NCBI GenBank assembly: GCA_964289745.1
Contig: CAXYMM010000002.1
Coordinates: 1 to 64,000, forward strand
Origin: Ekhidna sp964289745
GTDB taxonomy: Bacteria > Bacteroidota > Bacteroidia > Cytophagales > Cyclobacteriaceae
Reading direction: 5' to 3'
DNA: 64,000 bases
Each line of letters starts with the position of its first letter. Position 1 is the stretch's first letter. The position numbers and the translations under genes were made by a program. Shown here in pieces: positions 44,679 through 54,590 of the stretch. The notes under the pieces were generated by a model, which ran no database searches, was not told the origin of the DNA, and saw nothing but the letters and a program-made list of their open reading frames with translations.

Positions 44679-46357
44679 AGCCTGTCAAGTTATATATCAT
44701 CCTAGAGTCTGTGATTTTGGTTTTGTCTATTTGGCTAGCTCTTCAAATTACCAGTCTTTTTAATATTCGTTTTGACCTTACAGAGGAAAAGCGGTACACC
44801 ATTTCTAAGGCGACGAAGACACTTCTAAGTGAATTGGATACTGACGTGTTCTTTGAGGTTTATTTGGCTGGGGAATTGCCAAGTAACTTTGAGCGTTTTC
44901 AATCCGCTATCAAAGAGATGCTACACCAGTTTGTGATAGAGAGCGACAATAAAGTTGACTTTAAATTTACTGACCCAGGTCTAGCAAAAAATATGCAGGC
45001 AAGGAGTCAGTTTTATCAATCACTTATGGAGAAGGGCATTGAGCCAACTAATTTGACATATCAAAATGCAGAAGGGGATCGAATGGAAAAACTCATTTTT
45101 CCAGGAGCACTTGTGATGCACGGTGTGAAAGAGCTACCCCTCAACCTTTTGAAAGGCAATCGTGCCTCAGGCCCAGAAGAACAACTAAATCAAGCTATTG
45201 AGGGGTTGGAGTACCAATTAGCATCAGGAATAGCCCAGCTTCAAAATAATGGTAAAAAGAAAGTCGCCTATGTCCAAGGACACGGTTCACCTGATTCATT
45301 GAGTATTGCAGGGTTTTGCAGTACCGTCCTTTCAAAGTACGACCTTTTTAAGGTAGAATTAGCAGACAAAAGAGAGTTGGTAGGCTATGATGCTGTGGTG
45401 ATTGCAAAGCCTAGTAAAGCTTTTACTGAAAATGAAAAATACCTGCTTGATCAATATTTAATGCGTGGAGGTAATCTGCTTTTCTTTATTGATGCTTTGA
45501 GCTTGCCAAGCCTTGATAGCATTTTTGGAGAAGGGACAGTAGCAATTCCAAGAGAACTTAACCTTACGGACATGCTATTCCGGTATGGAGTCAGAGTAAA
45601 CCAGAACTATATTTTAGATATAAATAGCGGACAATTTCCGATAGTCACAGGGAACATTGGCAATCAGCCTCAGATACAAATGATTCCCTGGCCATTTTCC
45701 CCAGTATTGACCCATTTCTCCAAACATCCGTCGGTTCGAAACCTTGATGCTATCCTAGGAAAGTTTATTTCTGAAATCGATACAGTAAAGGCAGAGGGAA
45801 TAAAGAAGACTCCTCTCATTACCACGAGTGAATATACTAAGTTGCTTGGTCCGCCTGTGAGAGTTGCATTTAACGACTTAAGAGACGATTTGATTTCAGA
45901 GCATTTCAATGACGGTCAGAAGACAATCGGATATTTATTGGAAGGTCATTTTAGGTCACTCTACCATAACAGGCTTATCCCAAAAGGGTTCGAGAGGGCA
46001 GAATTTATGGAAAAAGGGATACCTGCTTGCGTCGTGGTGGTTGGCGATGGGGACATAGTTCGGAATGAAATTAATCCAGAAACGAATCAGCCTCTTGGTT
46101 TAGGAGTAGAACCATTTAGTAATACAACCTATGCGAATAAAGATTTTTTGTTGAACCTGCTGGATTATGTGATGGATGAATCAGGCTTGATCGAGGCACG
46201 GTCTAGAGAAGTAAAGATTCGTCCGTTGGATCGGGTCAAAATTAAGAATGAGCGAACGAAATGGCAGGTAATCAATTTACTTATCCCAATTGTGTTAGTG
46301 TTGCTTTTTGGTCTTATAAGATGGTATTTGAGGAATAAAAAATTTTCTTCAGAATGA
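44675..46357 (+). CDS. gldG: Gliding motility ABC transporter subunit GldG
   Basis: About 560 residues. Start is taken as GTG at 44675 because it overlaps the gldF stop (GTGA) and leads directly into the first membrane helix (LYIILESVILVLSIWLALQI); an ATG at 44618 would read 57 bases of gldF in another frame. The large exported domain has family landmarks FDLTEEKRYTIS, EVYLAGELPSNFERF and VAYVQGHGSPDSL, and a second helix follows near the C-terminus (NLLIPIVLVLLFGLIRWYL). GldG is the soluble-domain partner of GldA-GldF. Confidence 0.95.
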   Translation: MKPVKLYIILESVILVLSIWLALQITSLFNIRFDLTEEKRYTISKATKTLLSELDTDVFFEVYLAGELPSNFERFQSAIKEMLHQFVIESDNKVDFKFTDPGLAKNMQARSQFYQSLMEKGIEPTNLTYQNAEGDRMEKLIFPGALVMHGVKELPLNLLKGNRASGPEEQLNQAIEGLEYQLASGIAQLQNNGKKKVAYVQGHGSPDSLSIAGFCSTVLSKYDLFKVELADKRELVGYDAVVIAKPSKAFTENEKYLLDQYLMRGGNLLFFIDALSLPSLDSIFGEGTVAIPRELNLTDMLFRYGVRVNQNYILDINSGQFPIVTGNIGNQPQIQMIPWPFSPVLTHFSKHPSVRNLDAILGKFISEIDTVKAEGIKKTPLITTSEYTKLLGPPVRVAFNDLRDDLISEHFNDGQKTIGYLLEGHFRSLYHNRLIPKGFERAEFMEKGIPACVVVVGDGDIVRNEINPETNQPLGLGVEPFSNTTYANKDFLLNLLDYVMDESGLIEARSREVKIRPLDRVKIKNERTKWQVINLLIPIVLVLLFGLIRWYLRNKKFSSE

Positions 46358-47241
46358 AAAAGACAATTTTTTACCCAATCATCATATTGGTTCTTTTGGT
46401 CGCTAATCTTCTATTTTTCTATGGGTCAGGTTTTAGAGGAGAGTCCAATCAAAATCGTCGATTTTTGATGGCATTTGTTCTTGAAGAAATCGATCAAATC
46501 CGGATCTTAAACCAGTATGAAGTAAACCTCCGAAACACTCCAAAAGGGTGGATGCTGAACGATAGTTTACGTGCCGACCACGGATTTGTCAGCAACTTGA
46601 TTTCAATTTTGGATAGAGTAGAGATTACCCGAAAGATTGAAAATTGGGAAGGGGTTACACAAGGGGAAATTAAATTGATCTCCGGGAATGATGCGATCAC
46701 CTTTAAATATGCGATGAACCCCACACAAACCAAGACCTACTTCATTTACGAAGGTCAAGTATCTGAGGTTTCAGTTCCTGGATACAGGGATAATGTATCT
46801 CAAGTGTTCGAGTTGCACCCCGATCAGTGGCAAGATCGATTGGTTTATGATGGAAGTTGGCGCACTATTCAGTACCTTTCGGTAGTAAATCAAATAGGGG
46901 ATGATTTTTCTTTAGTTTTTGATAAGAATTTTTTTCTAGTCAATAGTCAACCTGTGCGGGATAGTGCTGCGGTGGTAGATTTTCTAAATCAGTTTGCAGA
47001 TTTTCAGGTAAATGAGATCATATCTAAGGGCAGGTTTTCAAATTTTGATAGTTTGATTCATACAGCACCACAAGCGATCCTCCAGATTGATGATATTAAT
47101 TTGGAAGAGCGGTTGGTTTTTAAAATATACCACAAACTTTCTGAAGATCACTATCATTTCGTTACATTAGGTGAAAAAATGGCAGTCATTGATGAAAAAA
47201 GAGTAGAAATGATGCTCCCTTCTATACGTAATTTTCTCTGA
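46354..47241 (+). CDS. DUF4340-like membrane-anchored protein of the gld operon
   Basis: 295 residues: one N-terminal membrane helix (IFYPIIILVLLVANLLFFYG) and an exported domain resembling DUF4340 (EEIDQIRILNQYEVNLRN, then LSVVNQIGDDFSLVF). Its start overlaps the gldG stop as ATGA. DUF4340-like proteins often follow gldG-type genes in Bacteroidota and probably act with the ABC complex. The DUF4340 match is by pattern and moderately sure. Confidence 0.72.
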   Translation: MKKTIFYPIIILVLLVANLLFFYGSGFRGESNQNRRFLMAFVLEEIDQIRILNQYEVNLRNTPKGWMLNDSLRADHGFVSNLISILDRVEITRKIENWEGVTQGEIKLISGNDAITFKYAMNPTQTKTYFIYEGQVSEVSVPGYRDNVSQVFELHPDQWQDRLVYDGSWRTIQYLSVVNQIGDDFSLVFDKNFFLVNSQPVRDSAAVVDFLNQFADFQVNEIISKGRFSNFDSLIHTAPQAILQIDDINLEERLVFKIYHKLSEDHYHFVTLGEKMAVIDEKRVEMMLPSIRNFL

Positions 47242-47326
47242 AATTAGCAAATATCCATCTCTCATTTTATGATTAATTTTACGCTTATTAAAGTTTAATC
47301 TCATCCTATTAAGTTTTGATTTTATT

Positions 47327-48451
47327 ATGAAATTTATCGTTTCTTCGGCATACTTATTAAAGCAACTCTCTGCAATTAGTGGAGTGATCACCACTAATCC
47401 TGTGGTACCAATTTTAGAAAATTTCCTGTTCGAGATAACCGATGGTAATCTAACTGTGACTGCTTCCGATCTTCAAACGAGCATGATTACCGAACTTCAG
47501 GTGGAAGCAAAGGAAGATGGAAGCATTGCCATACCTGCCAAAATACTTTTGGATACATTACGAAACCTCCCAGAACAACCCGTTACGTTTTCAATCGATA
47601 GTAATACTTACAGTATCGAAATTAATTCGGATAACGGCCGCTACAAGTTGGCCGGAGAGAATGCCACCGACTTTCCTAAAATCCCGACTGTTTCTGATGG
47701 GTATGCGGTTAACATGTCTACCGATATCTTAGCACGTGCCATTAATAATACCATTTTTGCAACGTCAAACGATGAGTTAAGACCAGCTATGACAGGTGTG
47801 TACCTGAAGCTAGAAGATACCAATGCAACCTTTGTCGCCACGGATAGCCATCGATTAATCCGATATAGAAGAGTGGATGTGGCGTCAGACATGAGTCACA
47901 ATATGATCATTCCTCGGAAAGCCCTTACCCTGCTAAAAGCGACACTGCCATCTGAAGCTACCAATGTAAACATTGAATTCAATATTTCAAATGCGTTTTT
48001 TAACTTCAATCAGGTAAAAATGATTTGTCGGCTTGTTGACGAGCGATTTCCAGACTATGAGAATGTGATTCCTCTTGACAACAATAATATGGTTGTGATT
48101 AAGAACGAAGAGTTTCTAAGTTCACTTAAACGAATTGCAATCTATGCTAACAAAACTACCCACCAGGTAAGATTGAAAATCACCGGAAGCGAACTAATGG
48201 TTTCAGCAGAAGACTTGGATTTCTCAAATGAAGCAAATGAAAGACTTGCTTGCGAGCATGATGGAGAAGATCTTGAAATTGGTTTCAATGCTAAATTCTT
48301 AGTAGAAATGCTAAGTAATATCAACTCTGATGAGATTACTCTAAGGCTAAGTGCACCAAATAAAGCTGGAATTATTACGCCCAATGAAAAGGACGATGAA
48401 GAAGACATTCTCATGTTAATAATGCCTGTGATGCTGAATAATCAGGTTTAA
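47327..48451 (+). CDS. dnaN: DNA polymerase III beta sliding clamp
   Basis: 374-residue clamp that rings DNA and tethers the polymerase. The three repeated clamp domains are visible: FIVSSAYLLKQLSAISGVI and LTVTASDLQTSMITELQVE in the first, FATSNDELRPAMTGVYLKLE and FVATDSHRLIRYR in the second, and RIAIYANKTTHQVRLKITGS and LMLIMPVML in the third. Length is normal. The gene follows the gld operon after 85 bases; dnaA is not nearby, so this is not the usual origin arrangement. Confidence 0.97.
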   Translation: MKFIVSSAYLLKQLSAISGVITTNPVVPILENFLFEITDGNLTVTASDLQTSMITELQVEAKEDGSIAIPAKILLDTLRNLPEQPVTFSIDSNTYSIEINSDNGRYKLAGENATDFPKIPTVSDGYAVNMSTDILARAINNTIFATSNDELRPAMTGVYLKLEDTNATFVATDSHRLIRYRRVDVASDMSHNMIIPRKALTLLKATLPSEATNVNIEFNISNAFFNFNQVKMICRLVDERFPDYENVIPLDNNNMVVIKNEEFLSSLKRIAIYANKTTHQVRLKITGSELMVSAEDLDFSNEANERLACEHDGEDLEIGFNAKFLVEMLSNINSDEITLRLSAPNKAGIITPNEKDDEEDILMLIMPVMLNNQV

Positions 48452-48691
48452 TAAGGCAAGGTTAATTCGATCGAATCGTATATTAGTGTTTGTTATGATC
48501 TTTTTACTTCAGTTCGATAATAAATATCACGAGTTCATGAATCGTTACATTTGGATTTAAATCTCGGATTGGGACTCCTCCATCTATCTCTACCTGTCTA
48601 TCCTTTTTAAGTATTTCAGGGCCTTCCGGTATAGTATGTTCAATATACCTTACCTAATTTTAGTGAGCTACCTTGCTGCTTCGATCTATGG

Positions 48692-49960
48692 TCAATATCC
48701 ATACTTTTGCTTCCACCTTTTCTTTAAGAACTTTCGGAGTTCTTCCTCTCGTACATTTTTTTCTGGATTGTAAAGTTTCGTATTTTCAATTTCTGTGGGA
48801 AGAAACTCCATTTCAACGAAATTCCCACGGTGGTCATGCGCATATTGATAGCCTTTGCCATAGCCTTGTTCTTTCATCATTTTTGTTAGAGCATTTCGCA
48901 GTGCCATAGGGACAGGTAGATCACCTGTTTTTTGGACAAGCGATTGTGCTTTTCCGATGGCTTCATAGCTTGCGTTACTTTTGTGAGAAGAGGCCAGATA
49001 CGTGACACATTGGGAAAGAATGATGCGTGATTCAGGGTAGCCAATTAGGTTTACGGCTTGAAAGGTGCTGGTGGCGATCACAAGTGCAGTGGGGTTCGCA
49101 TTCCCGATGTCTTCCGATGCTAAAATGACCAGACGTCTTGCAATGAATTTCACGTCTTCACCGCCCTCGATCATCCTAGCTAGGTAGTAAACGGCCGCAT
49201 TTGGATCACTCCCTCTTATCGATTTGATGAAAGCAGAAATCACGTCATAGTGCATTTCGCCTTTTTTATCGTAAAGAACCGTTTTGCGTTGTGCTGCCTC
49301 GATTACCTTTTGGTTTGTGATTACCTTTTTTTCCTCCTCTTCACTGTTAACCACGAGTTCGAATAGGTTTAGCAGCTTCCTTCCGTCGCCACCCGACAGA
49401 TTAAAAAGTGCTTCTGTTTCTTGAAGATGTATCATCAATTCTTTCAGATTTACATCTTGCGTTATTGCATTTTGCAGAAGTTGAAGAAGGTGTTTTTTCG
49501 TGAGTGTGTTCAGTGTGTAGACTTGAGAACGCGAGATGAGAGCGGAGTTGACTTCAAAACTTGGGTTTTCAGTGGTAGCACCCATGAGCGTGATTACACC
49601 TTTTTCTACGGCACCTAGAAGCGCATCTTGCTGAGCTTTGTTAAACCGATGAATCTCATCAATAAAGAGGATGGCTTTATTCCCTCTGCTGGCTATTTGG
49701 ATTACTTCCCTAACCTCTTTTACTCCTGAACTGATGGCGCTAAGTGTATGGAAGGGTCTTTTTACTTCGTTGGCAATAATATTGGCAATTGTGGTTTTAC
49801 CTGTGCCAGGAGGTCCCCATAAAATCATGGAAGGTATCTGACCCGCTTGTATGGTCTTTTTCAAAATGCCATTTTCCCCTGCTAAGTGATCTTGACCAAC
49901 CAGATCGGATAGCTTTGAGGGGCGCATACGTTCGGCCAAGGGAAAATTATCCTGAAACAT
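48692..49960 (-). CDS. rarA: Replication-associated recombination protein RarA
   Basis: 422-residue AAA+ ATPase related to clamp loaders, acting at stalled replication forks. LAERMRPSKLSDLVGQDHL opens the protein; Walker A is GPPGTGKTT, Walker B is LFIDEIHRFNK, sensor 1 is LMGATTENPSFE, and the C-terminal tetramerisation domain has KSIRGSDPNAAVYYLARMIE and SEDIGNANP. Length is normal for the family. It appears to be a single gene facing away from the purine phosphorylase operon. Confidence 0.96.
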   Translation of the reverse strand: MFQDNFPLAERMRPSKLSDLVGQDHLAGENGILKKTIQAGQIPSMILWGPPGTGKTTIANIIANEVKRPFHTLSAISSGVKEVREVIQIASRGNKAILFIDEIHRFNKAQQDALLGAVEKGVITLMGATTENPSFEVNSALISRSQVYTLNTLTKKHLLQLLQNAITQDVNLKELMIHLQETEALFNLSGGDGRKLLNLFELVVNSEEEEKKVITNQKVIEAAQRKTVLYDKKGEMHYDVISAFIKSIRGSDPNAAVYYLARMIEGGEDVKFIARRLVILASEDIGNANPTALVIATSTFQAVNLIGYPESRIILSQCVTYLASSHKSNASYEAIGKAQSLVQKTGDLPVPMALRNALTKMMKEQGYGKGYQYAHDHRGNFVEMEFLPTEIENTKLYNPEKNVREEELRKFLKKRWKQKYGY

Positions 49961-50320
49961 GAAGTAAAATTAGTACTAAATATTTTAGTAAATAAAATTT
50001 ATTCTAGACAACCATTAGGATGCCTTTAGGAATTAATATTATACCTATGGTCTCTCATACAATGTGGTTAAAGTCTAAGGGTTGACAAAAAGACAGAGCG
50101 TCACCTTTATTTATTTTATTTAGCGAATAAGTCTGTTATAATTACTCTTGAATAGTTTATAAATAAGTTTTTAGAATGCTATTTTTAAATATAATTGAAA
50201 TAGCCTTAAAAGGAAGAAAACGTGTAGGTAAGAGGGTAAGCAATAATTTGAAAGGGTTGGCTTTTTCATGAAGGCAATCCCGTACGACTCCTTCTGGTAG
50301 TTTCAGGAGTAAAAAAGTGT
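49961..50320. other. Intergenic region with no recognisable gene
   Basis: About 360 AT-rich bases between rarA and the terminator of the purine phosphorylase gene. A minus-strand frame at 50157-50345 runs through the terminator and has no protein-like pattern. No RNA gene was recognised. Confidence 0.4.
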
Positions 50321-50343
50321 AAAAAAAAGATTCTTTAAGAATC
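50321..50343 (-). terminator. Rho-independent terminator downstream of purine nucleoside phosphorylase
   Basis: On the minus strand GATTCTTAAAGAATC folds to a 6-bp stem with a short loop and is followed by eight T residues. It lies about 90 bases past the phosphorylase stop. The stem is AT-rich and weak, but the T run is clear. Confidence 0.55.
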
Positions 50344-50434
50344 AATTGAATTTAGGAGTTAGCTTCCGTTATGCCGTAAATCAAAGTTCGAAGTAATCAC
50401 CCTTTAACCAAATTCACGCAAGCTCTATAATCCA

Positions 50435-51247
50435 TTAGATCACCTTCAGCAATTCTTTAAATAGGACAATTAATTTTTTTTCCGCCTCTTTTGCGGTCTT
50501 GATAATCTCCTCGATATTGACGGGTGCTAAATTATCAGGATCACATTCGTCTGTTAGCACAGAGACAGAGGAAACGGGTAATCCCATTTGGTTAGCAGCG
50601 ATTACTTCTGGCACCGTACTCATACCCACTACATCTGCTCCTATATTTAGTAAAAATCGATATTCGGCTCTTGTCTCCAGATTTGGTCCACTTACCGACG
50701 CATATACCCCTTCGTGAAGAGTTATATTATTTGAAATGGCAATTTCTTTTAGTTTGGCATTCATCTCTGGATCATATGGTTGGCTCATATCTGTAAAAAT
50801 TTGTCCAAAAGCAGTCGCCTCATTCCCTCTTAGCGGATTTTCTGGTTGTAGGTTGATATGATCATCAGCCATCATTAATTCGCCTTTTCTCCATGCTAAG
50901 TTCATACAGCCCGCAGCATTGGAAACAATTAATTTTTTTATACCCAACGATCTCATTACACGCACTGGAAATACAACTTGTGCCATAGAGTGACCCTCAT
51001 AGTAGTGAAAGCGACCTTGCATCGCTACAATTTTTTTATCCTCCAAGGATCCGTAAATGAGCTTTCCTTCGTGAAACTCTACTTTCGAAATAGGGAAATG
51101 TGGGATATTGGAGTAAACGATTTCCTTTTCAATTTCTATTTCTTCTATTAAACCTCCAAGACCAGTACCCAGAATTATGCCAACTTCTGGATTTTCATAA
51201 CCTTGTTTTTGAAGAAACCTTACAGCTTCATTTACTTTTTCAATCAT
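50435..51247 (-). CDS. Purine-nucleoside phosphorylase (trimeric type)
   Basis: 270-residue enzyme splitting inosine or guanosine with phosphate into base and ribose-1-phosphate. GIILGTGLGGL (phosphate loop), MQGRFHYYEGHSM, VSNAAGCMNLAW, VSGPNLETRAEYR and ADVVGMSTVPEVIAA are the family landmarks, matching the high-molecular-weight-like trimeric class with Glu and Asn in the base pocket. It follows an aminotransferase gene by about 48 bases on the same strand. Confidence 0.95.
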   Translation of the reverse strand: MIEKVNEAVRFLQKQGYENPEVGIILGTGLGGLIEEIEIEKEIVYSNIPHFPISKVEFHEGKLIYGSLEDKKIVAMQGRFHYYEGHSMAQVVFPVRVMRSLGIKKLIVSNAAGCMNLAWRKGELMMADDHINLQPENPLRGNEATAFGQIFTDMSQPYDPEMNAKLKEIAISNNITLHEGVYASVSGPNLETRAEYRFLLNIGADVVGMSTVPEVIAANQMGLPVSSVSVLTDECDPDNLAPVNIEEIIKTAKEAEKKLIVLFKELLKVI

Positions 51248-51295
51248 ATGGGCCTAATAAAGAATGGTTAATATACAAAACTGGGTATTCTTTTT

Positions 51296-52486
51296 TTATT
51301 GGATAACATGATCGATGGCTTCAATAATCTTGATACAGGCCATTTTTATTTCATCTGACTGAATAGTTAGGGGTGGAGCAATGCGCATAGATCGATCATT
51401 AAATAGAAACCAGTCCGTAATAATGCCTAATTCTATAGCTCGATCAATAATGGGTTTGAGAATATCGTAGGATTCAAATTCTACCGCCATCATAAGACCG
51501 ACACTCCTGATCTCTTTTATGGCCTTATGCTTCAAATAATTTTTAAATAACTGTTCCTTTTTTGCTACGTCTACTAGTAGTTGATCTTCACGGATACATT
51601 CTAATGCTGCAAGGGCGGCAGCTGAAGATACTGGATGACCTCCAAATGTTGAAATATGACCTAGAATGGGATTGGAGCTTAAAACCTCCATCATTTCTCT
51701 GCTTGCTATAAAGCATCCAATAGGCATACCGCCTCCCATTCCTTTTGCAATTACTAATATGTCTGGAGCTATTTCATAGTGTTCAAAAGCCCATAGTTTT
51801 CCAGTTCTACCGAATCCGCATTGGATTTCGTCTAATAGCAACAGCGTTCCTGTTTCATCACATTGCTTTCGTGCTGCCCTCCAATATTCTGAGGAGGAAT
51901 AGTTTACTCCCGCTTCACCTTGAACCGTCTCAACCACAAAGGCAGCTGTCTTGTTGGTGATGTGCTTTAAGCTTTTCATGCACCCAAACTTTAAATGCGT
52001 GATTCCGGGGAGCAGGGGTCTATAGTTTTGCTTAAAGTCATCACTATTTGATAGGGACAGTGCGCCATGTGAAGATCCGTGGTATGCATTTTCACATGCA
52101 ACAAATTCAGATCTGCCTGTAAACCTTTTGGCAAGCTTCATGGCTCCCTCTATTGCTTCGCTACCCGAGTTAAGAAGGTAAACGGCATTGAGATGATTAG
52201 GCAATGTTTGTGTGAGTGCAGTGGCTAAATTTACCTGAGGGCTTTGTACAAACTCTCCATACACCATTACATGCAGATGCTTATCTATCTGGTTTTTTAT
52301 CGCTTTTACAACGTTTGGGTGTCTGTGACCAACTGTGGATACGCCTATTCCTGAGATGAGATCAATGTACTTTTTTCCTTTAACATCGGTCAAGAACACT
52401 CCCTCTGCCGATTCAATTTCTAGAAGGAGAGGGGTAGACGAAGTAGGGGCTAAATGATCAAGGAATAATTGTCTTTGTGAAGGCAC
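51296..52486 (-). CDS. Class III aminotransferase (PLP-dependent)
   Basis: 396 residues of the acetylornithine/ornithine/4-aminobutyrate aminotransferase type. YIDLISGIGVSTVGHRHP, LNSGSEAIEGAMKLAKR (phosphate contact), LLLLDEIQCGFGRTGKLWAF, and the PLP lysine in IAKGMGGGMPIG are present. Annotation pipelines usually call this an aspartate aminotransferase family protein; the real substrate is unknown. The following purine phosphorylase gene is on the same strand, and the two-gene transketolase lies upstream. Confidence 0.92.
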   Translation of the reverse strand: MPSQRQLFLDHLAPTSSTPLLLEIESAEGVFLTDVKGKKYIDLISGIGVSTVGHRHPNVVKAIKNQIDKHLHVMVYGEFVQSPQVNLATALTQTLPNHLNAVYLLNSGSEAIEGAMKLAKRFTGRSEFVACENAYHGSSHGALSLSNSDDFKQNYRPLLPGITHLKFGCMKSLKHITNKTAAFVVETVQGEAGVNYSSSEYWRAARKQCDETGTLLLLDEIQCGFGRTGKLWAFEHYEIAPDILVIAKGMGGGMPIGCFIASREMMEVLSSNPILGHISTFGGHPVSSAAALAALECIREDQLLVDVAKKEQLFKNYLKHKAIKEIRSVGLMMAVEFESYDILKPIIDRAIELGIITDWFLFNDRSMRIAPPLTIQSDEIKMACIKIIEAIDHVIQ

Positions 52487-52543
52487 TTTGCAAAGCTACA
52501 CTTCATCTTCTAAGTCGAACCCCTTTTCCTCAACTAATAAATC

Positions 52544-53500
52544 TTAGGATTTTCGCTGTATGGCTTTCTTCGCCATGTTTACAATATCCTCAATTCCAAG
52601 ACCGTATTTAGGAAGAAGTTCTATCGGTTTTCCACTCTCACCGAATTGATCATCTACAGCTACTAACTCTTGAGGCACCAAGTGATTTTTAACAATGGTT
52701 TGAGCAATGCTTTCACCAAGTCCACCTGCCATCTGATGTTCCTCTGCGGACACAGCGCACCCTGTTTTGACAATAGATTTTATTATAGCTTCTTTGTCCA
52801 ATGGTTTAACAGTATGAATGTTAATGACTTCTGCAGAAATCCCGTGCTCGGCCAATACCGCTTCTGCTTCAATTGCTGTCCATACCAAATGACCAGTCGC
52901 AAATATCGAAACGTCTGTTCCTTCAATTAAGGTGATCGCCTTTCCAATTTCAAAGGGCATCTTCTCCATAAACATGGGCCAGCTAGGTCGCCCAAACCTG
53001 AGGTAGACTGGACCATAATGCTCAGCCACGGCGATGGTGGCTGCTTTTGTTTGATAGTAGTCGCAAGGGTTGATTACAGTGAAGTTGGGTAGCATCTTCA
53101 TCATCCCTATATCTTCCAATACCTGATGCGTGGCTCCATCTTCCCCAAGTGTAAGACCAGCATGCGAGGCACAAACTTTTACATTTTTTTCCGAGTACGA
53201 TATTGACTGTCTAAGCTGATCATAAACTCTACTTGTAGAAAAGTTGGCAAAAGTTCCAGTAAATGGGATTTTACCAGCGGTAGCCAGCCCCGCAGCAATT
53301 CCCATCATGTTGGCTTCAGCGATTCCAACTTGAAAAAATCGCTCAGGAAATTCGTTTTTGAAGCTTCCCATTTTTAGAGAACCTGTAAGATCAGCGCAAA
53401 GCCCAACTATTTTTTCATTGGTTTTCGCTACTTTTAGAAGACCATCTCCAAACCCTGATCTAGTATCTTTTTTATCCGCATAAGTGAGTTTTGTATTCAT
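52544..53500 (-). CDS. Transketolase, C-terminal subunit
   Basis: 318 residues with the transketolase pyrimidine-binding and C-terminal domains. The cofactor-activating Glu is in FQVGIAEANMMGIAAGLA, and GLTLGEDGATHQVLEDIG, PCDYYQTKAA and SAEEHQMAGGLGESIA follow. It forms the second half of a two-gene transketolase with the upstream gene, 21 bases away. The complex moves two-carbon units in the pentose phosphate pathway. Alternatively it may be a dedicated transketolase for secondary sugars, since a normal full-length tkt could exist elsewhere. Confidence 0.93.
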   Translation of the reverse strand: MNTKLTYADKKDTRSGFGDGLLKVAKTNEKIVGLCADLTGSLKMGSFKNEFPERFFQVGIAEANMMGIAAGLATAGKIPFTGTFANFSTSRVYDQLRQSISYSEKNVKVCASHAGLTLGEDGATHQVLEDIGMMKMLPNFTVINPCDYYQTKAATIAVAEHYGPVYLRFGRPSWPMFMEKMPFEIGKAITLIEGTDVSIFATGHLVWTAIEAEAVLAEHGISAEVINIHTVKPLDKEAIIKSIVKTGCAVSAEEHQMAGGLGESIAQTIVKNHLVPQELVAVDDQFGESGKPIELLPKYGLGIEDIVNMAKKAIQRKS

Positions 53501-53521
53501 TAAATGATCAGATTGGTGAGA

Positions 53522-54367
53522 TTAATAATCACCCAGTGTTTCTTCCAATTGATTAAGAGCAAGTTCAAGTTGTGCATCATCAGGTGCTACCCCATGCCAT
53601 CTATGAGTGCCTTCCATGAAATCAACACCCTTTCCCATTTCCGTTTTCATGAGGATTATAACAGGGCTTCCTTTTCCACACTTTCCTTTTGCCTCATCAA
53701 ATGTTCCAATTAATTCTTCAAGGTTGTTGCCGTCACATTCAAGAACTTTCCATCCAAAAGATGTATATTTCCCTTTTAGGTCTCCCAGTGAATTGACCCG
53801 ATCAGTTGGACCATCAATCTGTTGTCCGTTGTAATCAATTGTAGCAATGAGATTATCTACTTTATTATGGGCAGCAAACATTGCTGATTCCCAAATTTGT
53901 CCTTCTTGTTGTTCTCCATCACCCATCAGTACATAGACGTTCTGGTCTTCTCCGTCTATCTTTTTAGCAAGGGCGACACCAACGGCTACGGATAGCCCTT
54001 GACCTAAGGAACCAGACGCTATACGTATTCCGGGTAACCCCTCTTTTGTAGCTGGGTGTCCTTGAAGTCTAGAGTTTAATTTTCTGAAAGTTACAAGCTC
54101 AGAGACATCAAAAAAGCCTACTCGAGCCAAAGTGCTGTAAAAAACAGGAGATATGTGACCGTTAGATAAAAAAAATACATCCTCCTTTTTCCCCTCCATA
54201 GAAAAATTCGTACTGTATTTCATTATATGATTGAAAAGTACAACGAAGTACTCAGTACACCCCAGTGACCCCCCTGGATGACCAGAATTCACAGCATGAA
54301 CCATTCTAAGGATGTCCCGTCTTACCTGTGAGCATGTTTTTTTAAGACTTTCAACGTTTAGAGTCAT
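53522..54367 (-). CDS. Transketolase, N-terminal subunit
   Basis: 281 residues containing only the thiamine diphosphate-binding domain: HAVNSGHPGGSLGCTEYFVV, FFLSNGHISPVFY, and the metal/cofactor motif GDGEQQEGQIWESAMFAAHN followed by IATIDYNGQQIDGPT. The C-terminal half is coded by the next gene on the same strand. The two subunits must join because the thiamine site lies between domains. Confidence 0.93.
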   Translation of the reverse strand: MTLNVESLKKTCSQVRRDILRMVHAVNSGHPGGSLGCTEYFVVLFNHIMKYSTNFSMEGKKEDVFFLSNGHISPVFYSTLARVGFFDVSELVTFRKLNSRLQGHPATKEGLPGIRIASGSLGQGLSVAVGVALAKKIDGEDQNVYVLMGDGEQQEGQIWESAMFAAHNKVDNLIATIDYNGQQIDGPTDRVNSLGDLKGKYTSFGWKVLECDGNNLEELIGTFDEAKGKCGKGSPVIILMKTEMGKGVDFMEGTHRWHGVAPDDAQLELALNQLEETLGDY

Positions 54368-54590
54368 TAATAAACTTTTTTTAATAGCTTACTCAAAGCT
54401 AGATTCATTTTCAACCAAAATGCTAGGCTGTTTAGAAAAAATATTTGCTCGATGGATCAAAAACAAGCTTTTAAACCAAAATCAACACTAAAAAACCGTA
54501 CTCTTATTATAAATTTGAGTTAAATCTTGTTAATTAAATAAATTCCGTTTTATTTGCGTTTAAAATTAAATGTTAACTAAAAAAGTAAGT

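Noticed and set aside
48464..48475. Perfect 12-bp palindrome ATTCGATCGAAT after dnaN
   Set aside because: No T run and too short for a terminator; likely chance or an unidentifiable protein-binding site.
50157..50345. Minus-strand 62-codon frame
   Set aside because: It reads through a terminator hairpin and has biased, non-protein-like composition.
54510..54517. TAAATTTG as promoter -7 box for susC
   Set aside because: Fits the Bacteroidota consensus, but no -33 box at proper spacing, so not listed as a feature.
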